From: a bacterium HR39
Lineage (GTDB): Bacteria > Pseudomonadota > Alphaproteobacteria > Geminicoccales > Geminicoccaceae
NCBI GenBank assembly: GCA_002898955.1
Contig: BEIP01000034.1
Span: 1-8,271 of the forward strand
Length of the DNA stretch: 8,271 bases
Direction of reading: 5' to 3'
The position numbers and the translations under genes are program-made. A model generated the notes under the pieces. The model ran no database searches. It was not told where the DNA came from and was given only the letters and a program-made list of their open reading frames with translations. This document shows positions 1 to 5,903 of this stretch, piece by piece. Positions within the stretch are counted from its first letter, which is position 1; every line of letters begins with the position of its first letter.

Positions 1-279
1 TGGCACGGGCGATCGGCGCCGTCGCCTCGGAATCCCGCCGCCGGAACCGCGAGCCGGGGCGACCGACAGCCTGCATCGCCGCGAGGCCGGGCAGAGGGAA
101 CCGCGGCGCGCCACCGGCTGGAGGGACGGCACGTGGGGGATTTGCGGCCCGAACGGCGCTCGGCTCGCGGATCTCGGCGCACGCTTGCCGAACGGAGTGA
201 CCGGCGGCACACATCACCGCGCGAGCGGCGTCCGGACCTGTGTACCCGGCAACCGCGTGACGGCAGGCCGCGGACATCC

Positions 280-317
280 GAGCCCGAGGATCGTCCGCGA
301 GCCCGAGGATCGTCCGC
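280..317. repeat. 19-nt direct tandem repeat, two copies
   Basis: The 19-mer GAGCCCGAGGATCGTCCGC occurs at 280-298 and again, identically, at 299-317. A third, decayed unit (318-336) keeps AGCCCG and GGA at matching positions. This is read directly from the sequence. It opens the repeat field and probably arose by slippage or tandem duplication. Confidence 0.85.
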
Positions 318-336
318 AAGCCCGTGGACAGCCAAC

Positions 337-424
337 GCGCGTGGGCCGGCGGCACCGCCCGAAGAGCAAGGACAGCGAACGCACATGGGCCGGAGAGACC
401 GTCCGACGAACGAAGACGGCGAAC
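337..424. repeat. 44-nt degenerate tandem repeat, two copies
   Basis: Units 337-380 and 381-424 align without gaps and match at 34 of 44 positions (hand count). Both contain TGGGCCGG near the start and end in GCGAAC. The second unit overlaps the start of the larger repeat of about 260 nt, so the repeats are nested. Confidence 0.75.
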
Positions 425-453
425 GGGTCCGGTTATCGCCGACGCATTTCGTC

Positions 454-640
454 GCGCATTCGCCGCGAAACCGGGCCGGTCCCCCTTCCGTGTTAACGAG
501 GTTTGAACGACTCCGCCGTATCCTCCGCGGATGGTCAGGAAGGAGCCGCGCACCCCGGGCCCCCGCGCCCCTTCTCCACCGTCCGGACGATAGCACCGGG
601 ATGTCAACGGGAGGTGAACGCCGGGGCCGATCACGCCGCG
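454..640. repeat. Copy A of a ~260-nt tandem repeat (core)
   Basis: This 187-nt core aligns without any gap to 717-903, offset 263 nt, with 148 of 187 identical bases by hand count (about 79%). The first 21 bases are identical and open with GCGCATTCGCCGCGAAACC. Further conserved blocks are CCGCGGATGGT (525-535), the near-palindrome ACCGTCCGGACGAT (578-591) and ATGTCAACG (601-609) followed by GTGAACGCCGGG. With indels the similarity extends left to the shared GACCGTCCG at 397 (657 in copy B), so the units abut. The substitution pattern shows no reading-frame bias, which argues against coding sequence. Confidence 0.85.
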
Positions 641-643
641 GAC

Positions 644-675
644 GTCCGGACCGGACGACCGTCCGGCAGGACGGT
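644..675. other. Palindrome and hairpin at the repeat junction
   Basis: Two dyads lie back to back. GTCCGG-A-CCGGAC (644-656) is a perfect odd-length palindrome. ACCGTCC-GGCA-GGACGGT (658-675) is a 7-bp stem with a 4-nt loop. They sit at the join between copies A and B. Short stems with similar GTC/GAC content occur at matching positions in the other units (399-403 with 415-419; 918-922 with 926-930), spaced about 257 nt. They could be protein-binding dyads or folded RNA; chance stems are common at this GC content. Confidence 0.5.
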
Positions 676-782
676 GGTCCCGCGAAGACGCCTGGGCGTC
701 CCCCGGGCACTTTTGCGCGCATTCGCCGCGAAACCGGTCCAGTTCCCGCTCCGTGTTCACGATCTGCTAACGACTGCATCGT

Positions 783-798
783 ACCATCCGCGGATGGT
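783..798. promoter_or_regulatory. 16-bp perfect palindrome (operator-like)
   Basis: ACCATCCGCGGATGGT is its own reverse complement over 16 bases. It lies in repeat copy B; the copy A counterpart (520-535) keeps only the right half intact. A perfect dyad of this length suggests a homodimeric DNA-binding site, but no gene start is nearby, so the regulatory role is inference only. Confidence 0.35.
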
Positions 799-840
799 GG
801 GAGAGGGGTCGCGCGCTCCGGGGTCGCGTGCGCCTTCCCC

Positions 841-854
841 ACCGTCCGGACGGT
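841..854. promoter_or_regulatory. 14-bp perfect palindrome (operator-like)
   Basis: ACCGTCCGGACGGT is perfectly self-complementary. The copy A equivalent (578-591) differs at one base. With 783-798 it shares the pattern ACC-TCC-GGA-GGT, so both could be variants of one binding motif. No gene that it could control is visible within the window. Confidence 0.35.
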
Positions 855-1307
855 AGCGCCGGAATGTCAACGCGACGTGAACGCCGGGACCGATCGCGGG
901 GCGTCGTTGGGTTGTGGCTCCGTCGCGGAGTGTCGTGTCGCGCTTTTGTCGAAACTTCACGCCGATGCGACCCGTTCGCGGGCGGCCGTTCACGCAGTCC
1001 GTCGGCATCCGACTGCACGAGAGGTCCCGCCGCGGCACGATCTCGGCGTGCCGCAGGCATTGCGCAGGAAAGTGCGCACGGCGGAAATCCGCGGCGGGCT
1101 CCCGATGATCCGGAATGTCCCGACCGCTTGGAGGCATGCACCGGTGGCGGCGTCCGGATGCGCGCTGCCCTGCACGCTGCGCCGGAGCCACGCCGTGGCA
1201 GCGCCGCGGACCTTCCATCCGCCCGAGGCGCGACCACTGCGTGCAGCGCCGCTCCGCCGGAGCCTCGCCGTCCGCATCCGTCGCGCCAAGCCGGTGGACG
1301 GCTCGCC

Positions 1308-1874
1308 TCATCCTACCCCGAACAGGGCCGCGATCAGGCGTTCGGTGAGGATGCCGAGCAGCACGTCCACCACCAGAAAGCCGAAGGCGGTGCCGCCGAG
1401 GCCGCCCAGTGCCCGCCGCATCACCGTCCAGCGGTAGAACAGCACGGTGGTGAGTGCCACCACCAGCAAAAACGGCGCCAGGCTCGCGGGCAGCAGCAGC
1501 ACCAGCATCACCGTCGCCGCCATCACCGCGAGCTGCGGGACGGTGGCCCAGTTGACCATCACCACGAGCGGCACGTAGCGCTGCCCGAGACCGACGAGGC
1601 GTACCAGCAGCGCCGCCGCGAGCGCGAAGACCGGCCAGTCGAGGGCGTAGGAGACGAGCCGCGCGGCGAGGGCGGCGAGCGGCGCTTCCGGTCCGATCAC
1701 GAACAGCTCGTGCAGCACCAGCACGAGGAAGAAGGGCAGTCCGACCAGAGCGGCGAAGAAGCTCTTCCAGAAACCCTCGACGGAGAAGTCGAAGCAGTCC
1801 TCGGCGCGCGGATCCTGCCGCGCGATCAGGAGCGTTCCGGTGAGCGCGCGCATCACCTCTTCGCGGGTGGGCAC
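1308..1874 (-). CDS. Polytopic membrane protein of unknown function, co-translated with dapE
   Basis: This 188-residue protein is not one I recognise. It starts at a GTG (1874-1872) only 1 nt beyond the dapE stop, preceded by GGAGGAG (1887-1881) with 6 nt spacing, inside the last dapE codons. The next in-frame ATG is seven codons further and less well placed. After a soluble N-terminus of about 30 residues with several charged residues, hydrophobic stretches lie at roughly 33-55, 73-96, 100-129, 132-150 and 158-182, suggesting about five membrane segments. It has one cysteine (C27, in the N-terminal part) and no obvious catalytic motif. The tight coupling to dapD-dapE suggests coordinated expression, but a role in lysine or diaminopimelate metabolism is only a guess. 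It ends in TGA; no convincing terminator follows, apart from a 5-bp stem at 1251-1263. Confidence 0.85.
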   Translation of the reverse strand: MPTREEVMRALTGTLLIARQDPRAEDCFDFSVEGFWKSFFAALVGLPFFLVLVLHELFVIGPEAPLAALAARLVSYALDWPVFALAAALLVRLVGLGQRYVPLVVMVNWATVPQLAVMAATVMLVLLLPASLAPFLLVVALTTVLFYRWTVMRRALGGLGGTAFGFLVVDVLLGILTERLIAALFGVG

Positions 1875-1875
1875 C

Positions 1876-3027
1876 TCACGCTCCTCCGAACACGCGGTTC
1901 AGGATGTCCGCATAGACCTCGCACAGCGCGCGGATGTCCGCCACCGCCACCCGCTCGTCCACCTGGTGGATGGTCTCGCCCACCAGCCCGAACTCGACCA
2001 CCGGACAGAGCGGCGCGAGGAAACGCGCATCCGACGTGCCGCCCGAGGTGGAAAGCCGCGGCTCGATGCCGGTGCGGGCCCGCACCGCCGCGCGCACCAG
2101 ATCGACGAAGGGGCCGGGCGGGGTGAGGAAGGGCCGGGCCGAGACGGAGACCTCGAGCGTCCAGTCGCCGCCCACCGGCGCGATGCGGCTGCGCAGCAGC
2201 TCCTCGAGGCTGTCCGGCGTGTGCCGGTCGTTGAAGCGCACGTTGAACACGGCGGTGGCCCGGTCCGGCACCACGTTGGTGGTGGGATTGCCCACGTCCA
2301 CCGTGGTGATCTGGAGGGTGGAGGGCGCGAAGTGCTCCGAGCCGGAGTCGAGCGGCTCGTCGATCAGCCGCTGCAGCATGCGGACGATGCGGTGCGCCGC
2401 ATTGTCGGCACGCTCGGGATAGGCCACGTGGCCCATGCGCCCGCGCACCGCGAGCCGGCCGGTGAGCGAGCCGCGCCGGCCGATCTTGAGGACGTCCCCG
2501 AGCCGCTCCTCGCAGGTGGGCTCGCCGACGAGCGCCATGTCGATGCGCTCGCCGCGAAGGCGCAGATGCTCCACCAGCGCCCGGGTGCCGTTCTCAGCCG
2601 GCCCCTCCTCGTCGGCGGTGAGCAACAGCAGGAGCGTGCCGGAGCGCGGCCCGCCGGCATCGGCGAACCGCAGCGCGGCGGCGGTGAAGGCCGCGACCGC
2701 TCCCTTCATGTCGCACGCACCCCGCCCCCACAGCAGGCCGTCCTCGATCACGCCGGCGAAGGGGGGATGGCGCCAGGCGGATTCGTCGCCGGGCGGCACC
2801 ACGTCCACGTGGCCCGAGAAGGCCAAGACGGGATCGCCGCTGCCGATGCGGGCGTAGAGGTTGTCGACCGGCACGGGATGGGGCGTGTGGAAGCGGTGGC
2901 GCTCCACGTGGAAGCCGGCCGGCTCGAGGAGCTCCGCAAGGAGGTCGAAGCAGCCGGCGTCCGCGGGCGTGATGCTCGGCCGGCGGATCAGCTCGGCCGC
3001 CAGTTCGACGGGATCGCGTCCGTCCAC
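1876..3027 (-). CDS. dapE: Succinyl-diaminopimelate desuccinylase
   Basis: DapE is a cytoplasmic dinuclear-zinc M20-family hydrolase. It cleaves N-succinyl-LL-2,6-diaminopimelate to LL-diaminopimelate and succinate, on the way to lysine and the peptidoglycan cross-linking amino acid. The 383 residues match the family's usual length. Visible metal and catalytic residues are H73 and D75 in SGHVDVVP, D106 in GRGACDMKG, the E140-E141 pair in TADEEGP, E169 in VGEPT and H354 in ETIHQVDE. H200 in MGHVAYP and TSGGTSDARF (327-336) are also family hallmarks. The central part (about 180-290) is the dimerisation domain. The start is a GTG (3027-3025), 2 nt after the dapD stop, with AGGGA (3038-3034) as a modest ribosome binding site. 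It is the second gene of a leftward operon and ends 1 nt before the membrane-protein gene. Nothing essential is missing. Confidence 0.97.
   Translation of the reverse strand: MDGRDPVELAAELIRRPSITPADAGCFDLLAELLEPAGFHVERHRFHTPHPVPVDNLYARIGSGDPVLAFSGHVDVVPPGDESAWRHPPFAGVIEDGLLWGRGACDMKGAVAAFTAAALRFADAGGPRSGTLLLLLTADEEGPAENGTRALVEHLRLRGERIDMALVGEPTCEERLGDVLKIGRRGSLTGRLAVRGRMGHVAYPERADNAAHRIVRMLQRLIDEPLDSGSEHFAPSTLQITTVDVGNPTTNVVPDRATAVFNVRFNDRHTPDSLEELLRSRIAPVGGDWTLEVSVSARPFLTPPGPFVDLVRAAVRARTGIEPRLSTSGGTSDARFLAPLCPVVEFGLVGETIHQVDERVAVADIRALCEVYADILNRVFGGA
1881..1887 (-). promoter_or_regulatory. Ribosome binding site within the end of dapE
   Basis: On the minus strand GGAGGAG precedes the GTG at 1874 by 6 nt. 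It lies in the last codons of dapE, so ribosomes finishing dapE can re-initiate directly. It decides the GTG start of the membrane-protein gene. Confidence 0.7.
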
Positions 3028-3029
3028 CC

Positions 3030-3872
3030 TCAGTCCCTGAGCAGCTCGTTGATGGCCGTCTTCTCGCGGGTGCGCGCGTCCACCCGCTTGACGATCACCG
3101 CGCAGTAGAGGCCGGGGCCGGGCGTGCCGTCGCGAAGCGGCCGGCCCGGCAGAGTCCCGGGCACCACCACCGCATAGGGCGGCACACGGCCGCGGAAGAC
3201 CTCGCCGCTCTCGCGATCGACGATCTTCGTCGACGCCCCGATGTAGACGCCCATGGAGATCACGGCCCCCTCGCCGACGATGACGCCCTCGGCGATCTCG
3301 CTGCGCGCGCCGATGAAGACGTTGTCCTCGACGATCACGGGATTGGCCTGCAGCGGCTCCAGCACGCCGCCGATGCCCACGCCGCCCGAGATGTGGCAGT
3401 TCCTACCGATCTGGGCGCAGGATCCGGCGGTCGCCCAGGTGTCGATCATGGTGCCGGAGTCGACGTAGGCGCCGACGTTGACGAAGCAGGGCATGAGGAC
3501 GACGCCGGGGGCGATGTAGGCGGAGCGGCGCACGAAGCTGCCGGGCACGGTGCGAAAGCCGGCCTCGCGAAAGCGCGCCGCATCCCAGCCGGCGAACTTC
3601 GGCGGCACCTTGTCCCACCAGCTGCCGCCGCCCGGTCCGCCGGGGATCGGGGTCATGTCGTACAGGCGGAAGGATAGCAGCACCGCCATCTTGAGCCACT
3701 GGTGGACGCGCCATTCGCCGTCCACCTTCTCCGCCACCCGCAGCCGACCCGAGTCCAGCGCATCCAGGGCGAATTCGACGGCATCGCGCACGGGGCCGCG
3801 CGTTTCGGCCCCGATGCTTGCGCGGTTCTCCCACGCCTCCTCGACGATGCGGCGCGCGCTCTCGACGTCCAT
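3030..3872 (-). CDS. dapD: Tetrahydrodipicolinate N-succinyltransferase
   Basis: DapD transfers succinyl from succinyl-CoA to 2,3,4,5-tetrahydropyridine-2,6-dicarboxylate, the step before aminotransferase and DapE in the succinylase branch of lysine/diaminopimelate synthesis. The start chosen gives 280 residues, close to the 274 of the E. coli enzyme. An N-terminal helical domain (about 1-100) carries [13 protein letters not shown] (58-70). A left-handed beta-helix of hexapeptide repeats (about 107-242) includes the signature [17 protein letters not shown] (130-146). A short C-terminal segment follows. An in-frame ATG at 3881 would add three residues, but the Shine-Dalgarno GGGAG (3886-3882) abuts it with no spacing and stands 9 nt from the ATG at 3872, so I prefer the latter. 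It is first in the operon with dapE; a promoter candidate lies at 3945-3917. Confidence 0.97.
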   Translation of the reverse strand: MDVESARRIVEEAWENRASIGAETRGPVRDAVEFALDALDSGRLRVAEKVDGEWRVHQWLKMAVLLSFRLYDMTPIPGGPGGGSWWDKVPPKFAGWDAARFREAGFRTVPGSFVRRSAYIAPGVVLMPCFVNVGAYVDSGTMIDTWATAGSCAQIGRNCHISGGVGIGGVLEPLQANPVIVEDNVFIGARSEIAEGVIVGEGAVISMGVYIGASTKIVDRESGEVFRGRVPPYAVVVPGTLPGRPLRDGTPGPGLYCAVIVKRVDARTREKTAINELLRD

Positions 3873-3881
3873 CTCCGCCAT

Positions 3882-3886
3882 CTCCC
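3882..3886 (-). promoter_or_regulatory. Ribosome binding site deciding the dapD start
   Basis: GGGAG on the minus strand directly touches the upstream ATG (3881) but is 9 nt from the second in-frame ATG (3872). Spacing therefore favours translation from 3872. Confidence 0.55.
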
Positions 3887-3916
3887 GGTGACCCGCGGCC
3901 GGAAGCGGGCGCAGCC

Positions 3917-3945
3917 GAGATGGCCGGGCGGCGGGGGCCTGTCAA
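3917..3945 (-). promoter_or_regulatory. Candidate promoter of the dapD-dapE operon
   Basis: On the minus strand a perfect sigma-70 -35 hexamer, TTGACA (3945-3940), is followed after 17 nt by CATCTC (3922-3917), which matches TATAAT at only two positions. Transcription would begin near 3910, giving a leader of about 40 nt to the chosen dapD start. The -35 match and the location are good. The -10 box is weak, which is common in GC-rich alphaproteobacteria. No operator or riboswitch-like structure is seen in the short leader. Confidence 0.45.
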
Positions 3946-4366
3946 TGCGACGGGGCGATGGCCGAGGGCGCGGGGATCCGCGGGACGCACATGTCCGACG
4001 GACCGTGGCCGACGGGATGGCGATTGCGGAGGACCCGCCGCTGACCGGCGGGAAGAACTGCGGCCAGATGTCTCCTTTGCGACCGCATCGGCCGCAGAGG
4101 CCGGCGTGGGCGGATGCCGCCACGGAGACGGCGTGGCGGACGGGGTGCGGGCACGGGGTCGAGACATGTAGAGTTGTCCATACCTGGCCCCGCCCCGCGC
4201 GCGGTGCGGCGGGCCGACCAGGAGGGGCCCGGGGTCCGCCTGCGCCGGAGCCGTGCGGGACCTGTGCGGAACCGAGCGGCCCGGCCCGCCCGAAGTCTCG
4301 CCTGTCGGCGGTGGACCAGCGCACGTCCCGGGCTGTCCACGTCTCTCCGGCATGCGGCCGCCGTAC

Positions 4367-4385
4367 GGTCCCCATCGAGGGGATC
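4367..4385 (+). terminator. Terminator-like hairpin with no gene before it
   Basis: GGTCCCC (4367-4373) pairs with GGGGATC (4379-4385) around the loop ATCGA, six Watson-Crick pairs and one G-T pair. A pyrimidine-rich CCTCTTTG, a poor T-run, follows on the plus strand. No plus-strand gene precedes it, so it either belongs to an unseen transcript or is a chance structure. Confidence 0.25.
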
Positions 4386-4484
4386 CTCTTTGCGCTCGGA
4401 CTTCCTCTGCCGGAGCCAGATAAGGGGGTTGCCGATCGAGCGCCCGAGGCGCGCGTCCGGGCGGTGGGGCCCGGGTCGCGATGA

Positions 4485-4521
4485 TTGGAGACTTGGAGAC
4501 ATCTACATATCTCCATGTCTC
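4485..4521. promoter_or_regulatory. AT-rich dyad with tandem TTGGAGAC, operator-like
   Basis: TTGGAGAC is repeated perfectly at 4485-4492 and 4493-4500. The second copy begins the imperfect palindrome GGAGACATCTACATATCTCC (4495-4514), which matches its own reverse complement at 16 of 20 positions. An alternative stem pairs GAGACAT (4496-4502) with ATGTCTC (4515-4521). Its low GC content stands out against its surroundings. A regulator-binding site or structured RNA element is plausible; the controlled gene is unknown, since the nearest start (dapD) is about 600 nt away. Confidence 0.4.
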
Positions 4522-4842
4522 ACGGTGACCGTCCCCGCCGTGGAGACCTCCAGCGGCGTCGGTGCCGCCGCGTGTGCCGGAACCGCGTTGCCCGGTCGGT
4601 GCGGAAGGACCCGGCCCTGTCGAAGGGCCCGGCCGCGGGAACAGACCCGGGCGCCAAGGAGGCCTCCCTCTTCCGCAAGAGCGCGAATTGGACCCGTCCG
4701 CAGGAATCCGGCCCGGTGACGCGGCAAGTTGGTACTGCGGGTCCCGGTCCGCGCGCCACCCCGCCCCTGCGGACCCCGGAGCGCCACCCGTCGGCCCTCC
4801 CGACCCGGACCGGCACGCGGCCACGCGACCATTGCGCCGCGA

Positions 4843-4888
4843 CGCGCGGCGGCGGGCGACACCCCGAAAGCCGCCCGCCGTCCGCGCG
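4843..4888 (-). terminator. Probable terminator of the sulfurtransferase gene
   Basis: Inner arms GGCGGGCG (4851-4858) and CGCCCGCC (4872-4879) pair perfectly around a 13-nt loop. Outer arms CGCGCGG (4843-4849) and CCGCGCG (4882-4888) add seven more pairs across a small internal loop. The 15-bp stem begins 14 nt after the leftward TGA stop of the sulfurtransferase gene. There is no T-run after it on the minus strand, so it may work as an RNA 3' end stabiliser or with Rho rather than as a classical intrinsic terminator. Confidence 0.55.
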
Positions 4889-4901
4889 CCGAAGGACCGG
4901 T

Positions 4902-5849
4902 TCAGCCGGAGGCCGGAACGGCCCGCTCCACCGGCCGCTTCGGGTCCGCCGCCCAGCCCACCATGGAGGCGTCGTACAGGCGCACGTCCTCCATGCCGAG
5001 GAGTTCGTGCATCACGAACCACAGGGTGGCGGCCCAGTGGCCGGTGTTGCAGTAGGTGATGATCGGCCCGGCGAAGCCGCGCACCGTCCCGGGCACCAGC
5101 GCCGCCAGCTCCCGCACCGGCTTCAGCCGCCCGCTGCCGGGGACGAAGAAGACGGACTCGGGAAGGTTCAGCGCACCCGGAATGTGGCCGGCCGCCTGCA
5201 CGCCGGGCTTGACCGTGCGGCCGGCGTACTGGTCCTCGGGCCGTGCGTCCACCAGCAGCGCGGCGTCGTCGCGCAGCGCCCGTTCCACCTCCCTTGTGTC
5301 CACCACCCAGTCGAGGCGCGGCTTCGCCTCGAACAGGGCGGGTTCCGGCACGGAGGGGCCCGTCTCGACCGGCCTTGCGGGATCCGCCCGCCAGGTGAGG
5401 AAGCCGCCGTCCAGGATGGTCACGGCGTCGTGACCGAGCACCCGCAGCGTCCAGTAGACCCGCGCGGCGGTGCCGAAGCCGGTGGAGGTGCTGCCGTAGG
5501 GCACCACCACCACGGTGCGGGTCTCGTCGATGCCGAGATCGCCCAGCAGCACCTCGAGCCGGTCGACCGGCGGCAGGACGAAGGGCACGCCTTCCACCGT
5601 GGTGCGCCAGCCGTCCTTCAGATAGTCGGTATGGACCGAACCGGGGATGTGGGCCCGCTCGAAGGGCACCACGTCCTCCCCGTCGAGGGGCCCGCGCACG
5701 TCGAGGATCAGGAGGGCCGGATCACCCAGGCGGGCTTCCAGCCAAGCCACGTCGACTAGCGGCGGTAGCGTGCCGGCACGGGCCGGCGCCGCGGCAGCGG
5801 CGGCCAGCAGCACCGCGGCGGTGAGCAGGCGGCGGATCGCGGTCGCCAT
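4902..5849 (-). CDS. Exported two-domain rhodanese-type sulfurtransferase
   Basis: This protein belongs to the thiosulfate / 3-mercaptopyruvate sulfurtransferase family, which moves sulfane sulfur from a donor to a thiol acceptor through a cysteine persulfide. The chosen start (ATG 5849-5847, with GGAG 5860-5857 seven nt before it) gives 315 residues, normal for a two-domain member. Residues 1-25 form a signal peptide: RR, an Ala/Leu-rich core, then APARA before G26, so it should act in the periplasm. Rhodanese domain 1 (about 30-160) has a cysteine-free PYGSTSTGFG loop and is probably inactive. Domain 2 (about 180-305) holds C267 in the loop YCNTGHW, the only cysteine in the protein. CNTGHW differs from the CRKGVT and CGSGVT loops of the classical enzymes, so donor and acceptor cannot be named. 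A longer in-frame start at 5900 would precede the signal peptide by 17 residues and is rejected. It is divergent from the radical SAM gene. Confidence 0.9.
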   Translation of the reverse strand: MATAIRRLLTAAVLLAAAAAAPARAGTLPPLVDVAWLEARLGDPALLILDVRGPLDGEDVVPFERAHIPGSVHTDYLKDGWRTTVEGVPFVLPPVDRLEVLLGDLGIDETRTVVVVPYGSTSTGFGTAARVYWTLRVLGHDAVTILDGGFLTWRADPARPVETGPSVPEPALFEAKPRLDWVVDTREVERALRDDAALLVDARPEDQYAGRTVKPGVQAAGHIPGALNLPESVFFVPGSGRLKPVRELAALVPGTVRGFAGPIITYCNTGHWAATLWFVMHELLGMEDVRLYDASMVGWAADPKRPVERAVPASG

Positions 5850-5856
5850 CGCACAT

Positions 5857-5860
5857 CTCC
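5857..5860 (-). promoter_or_regulatory. Ribosome binding site deciding the sulfurtransferase start
   Basis: GGAG on the minus strand stands 7 nt before the ATG at 5849. It supports the start that places the Arg-Arg and hydrophobic signal peptide directly at the N-terminus. Confidence 0.65.
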
Positions 5861-5887
5861 GGGATGTCGTCGTCCGCGAACTCCATA

Positions 5888-5899
5888 TGCTCGCGAGCA
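5888..5899. promoter_or_regulatory. 12-bp palindrome in the divergent intergenic region
   Basis: TGCTCGCGAGCA is perfectly self-complementary. It lies 39 nt from the sulfurtransferase start codon and directly beside the AT-rich inverted repeat at 5904-5933. It could be a second operator or chance. Confidence 0.3.
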
Positions 5900-5903
5900 A
5901 TCC

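Larger units (their letters stand above)
717..903. repeat. Copy B of the ~260-nt tandem repeat (core)
   Basis: This is the partner of 454-640 (offset 263, ungapped, about 79% identical by hand count). In this copy the two dyads are perfect: the 16-bp palindrome ACCATCCGCGGATGGT at 783-798 and the 14-bp palindrome ACCGTCCGGACGGT at 841-854. In copy A both are partly eroded. A much weaker third unit may follow: CTTTTG and TTCACG are 46 nt apart both at 710/756 and at 943/989, and CCGGAATGTC recurs at 859 and 1110. I consider copy C possible only. Confidence 0.85.
1..1307. other. Gene-free repeat-rich region
   Basis: No reading frame here looks like a real protein. The long open frames on both strands are Arg/Pro/Ala/Ser-rich, lack any recognisable motif, overlap one another in several frames and have no convincing ribosome binding site; they are what GC-rich DNA with few stop codons produces. 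What the stretch does hold is nested degenerate tandem repeats (280-317, 337-424 and about 397-903, perhaps to about 1120) and several perfect or near-perfect GC-rich palindromes. The first 132 bases could include the end of a gene from the left, but no frame there shows a recognisable protein end. Confidence 0.7.
3946..4842. other. Gene-free region upstream of dapD
   Basis: Open frames cross this stretch on both strands, but their translations are Arg/Gly/Pro-rich, mutually overlapping and without motif or ribosome binding site, so I call no gene. It contains a 7-bp stem with 5-nt loop (CCCGCCG 4034-4040 with CGGCGGG 4046-4052), a GACA-N8-TGTC dyad at 4163-4178, an imperfect 11-bp stem (4183-4194 with 4208-4222), a 7-bp stem with 5-nt loop at 4367-4385 followed by CCTCTTTG, and the AT-rich dyad at 4485-4521. 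A non-coding RNA is possible, but I found no good promoter for one. Confidence 0.6.

Noticed and set aside
280..424. CRISPR-like array
   Set aside because: Units abut with no unique spacers and are degenerate; no cas gene is present.
505..515. tRNA T-arm-like GGTTTGAACGACTCC context
   Set aside because: No acceptor stem, anticodon arm or matching 3' end can be drawn around it.
757..1311. Minus-strand open frame of 184 codons in the gene-free region
   Set aside because: Arg-rich, no motif, no ribosome binding site, overlaps the repeat copy B.
133..1437. Long plus-strand open frame of 434 codons
   Set aside because: Arg/Pro/Ser-rich with no domain, runs through the repeats and into the 3' end of the convincing membrane-protein gene on the other strand.
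828..2126. Plus-strand open frame of 432 codons
   Set aside because: Antisense to the membrane-protein gene and dapE; histidine/glutamine/arginine-rich composition is the mirror image of their codon usage.
1840..3108. Plus-strand open frame covering all of dapE
   Set aside because: A shadow frame opposite dapE; dapE has every catalytic residue of its family, the antisense frame shows no motif.
4174..4182. TTGTCCATA as a DnaA box
   Set aside because: Only 7 of 9 matches to TTATCCACA and no cluster of further boxes.
3403..5022. Minus-strand open frame of 539 codons
   Set aside because: Overlaps dapD and the sulfurtransferase gene out of frame and is low-complexity Arg/Gly/Pro sequence.
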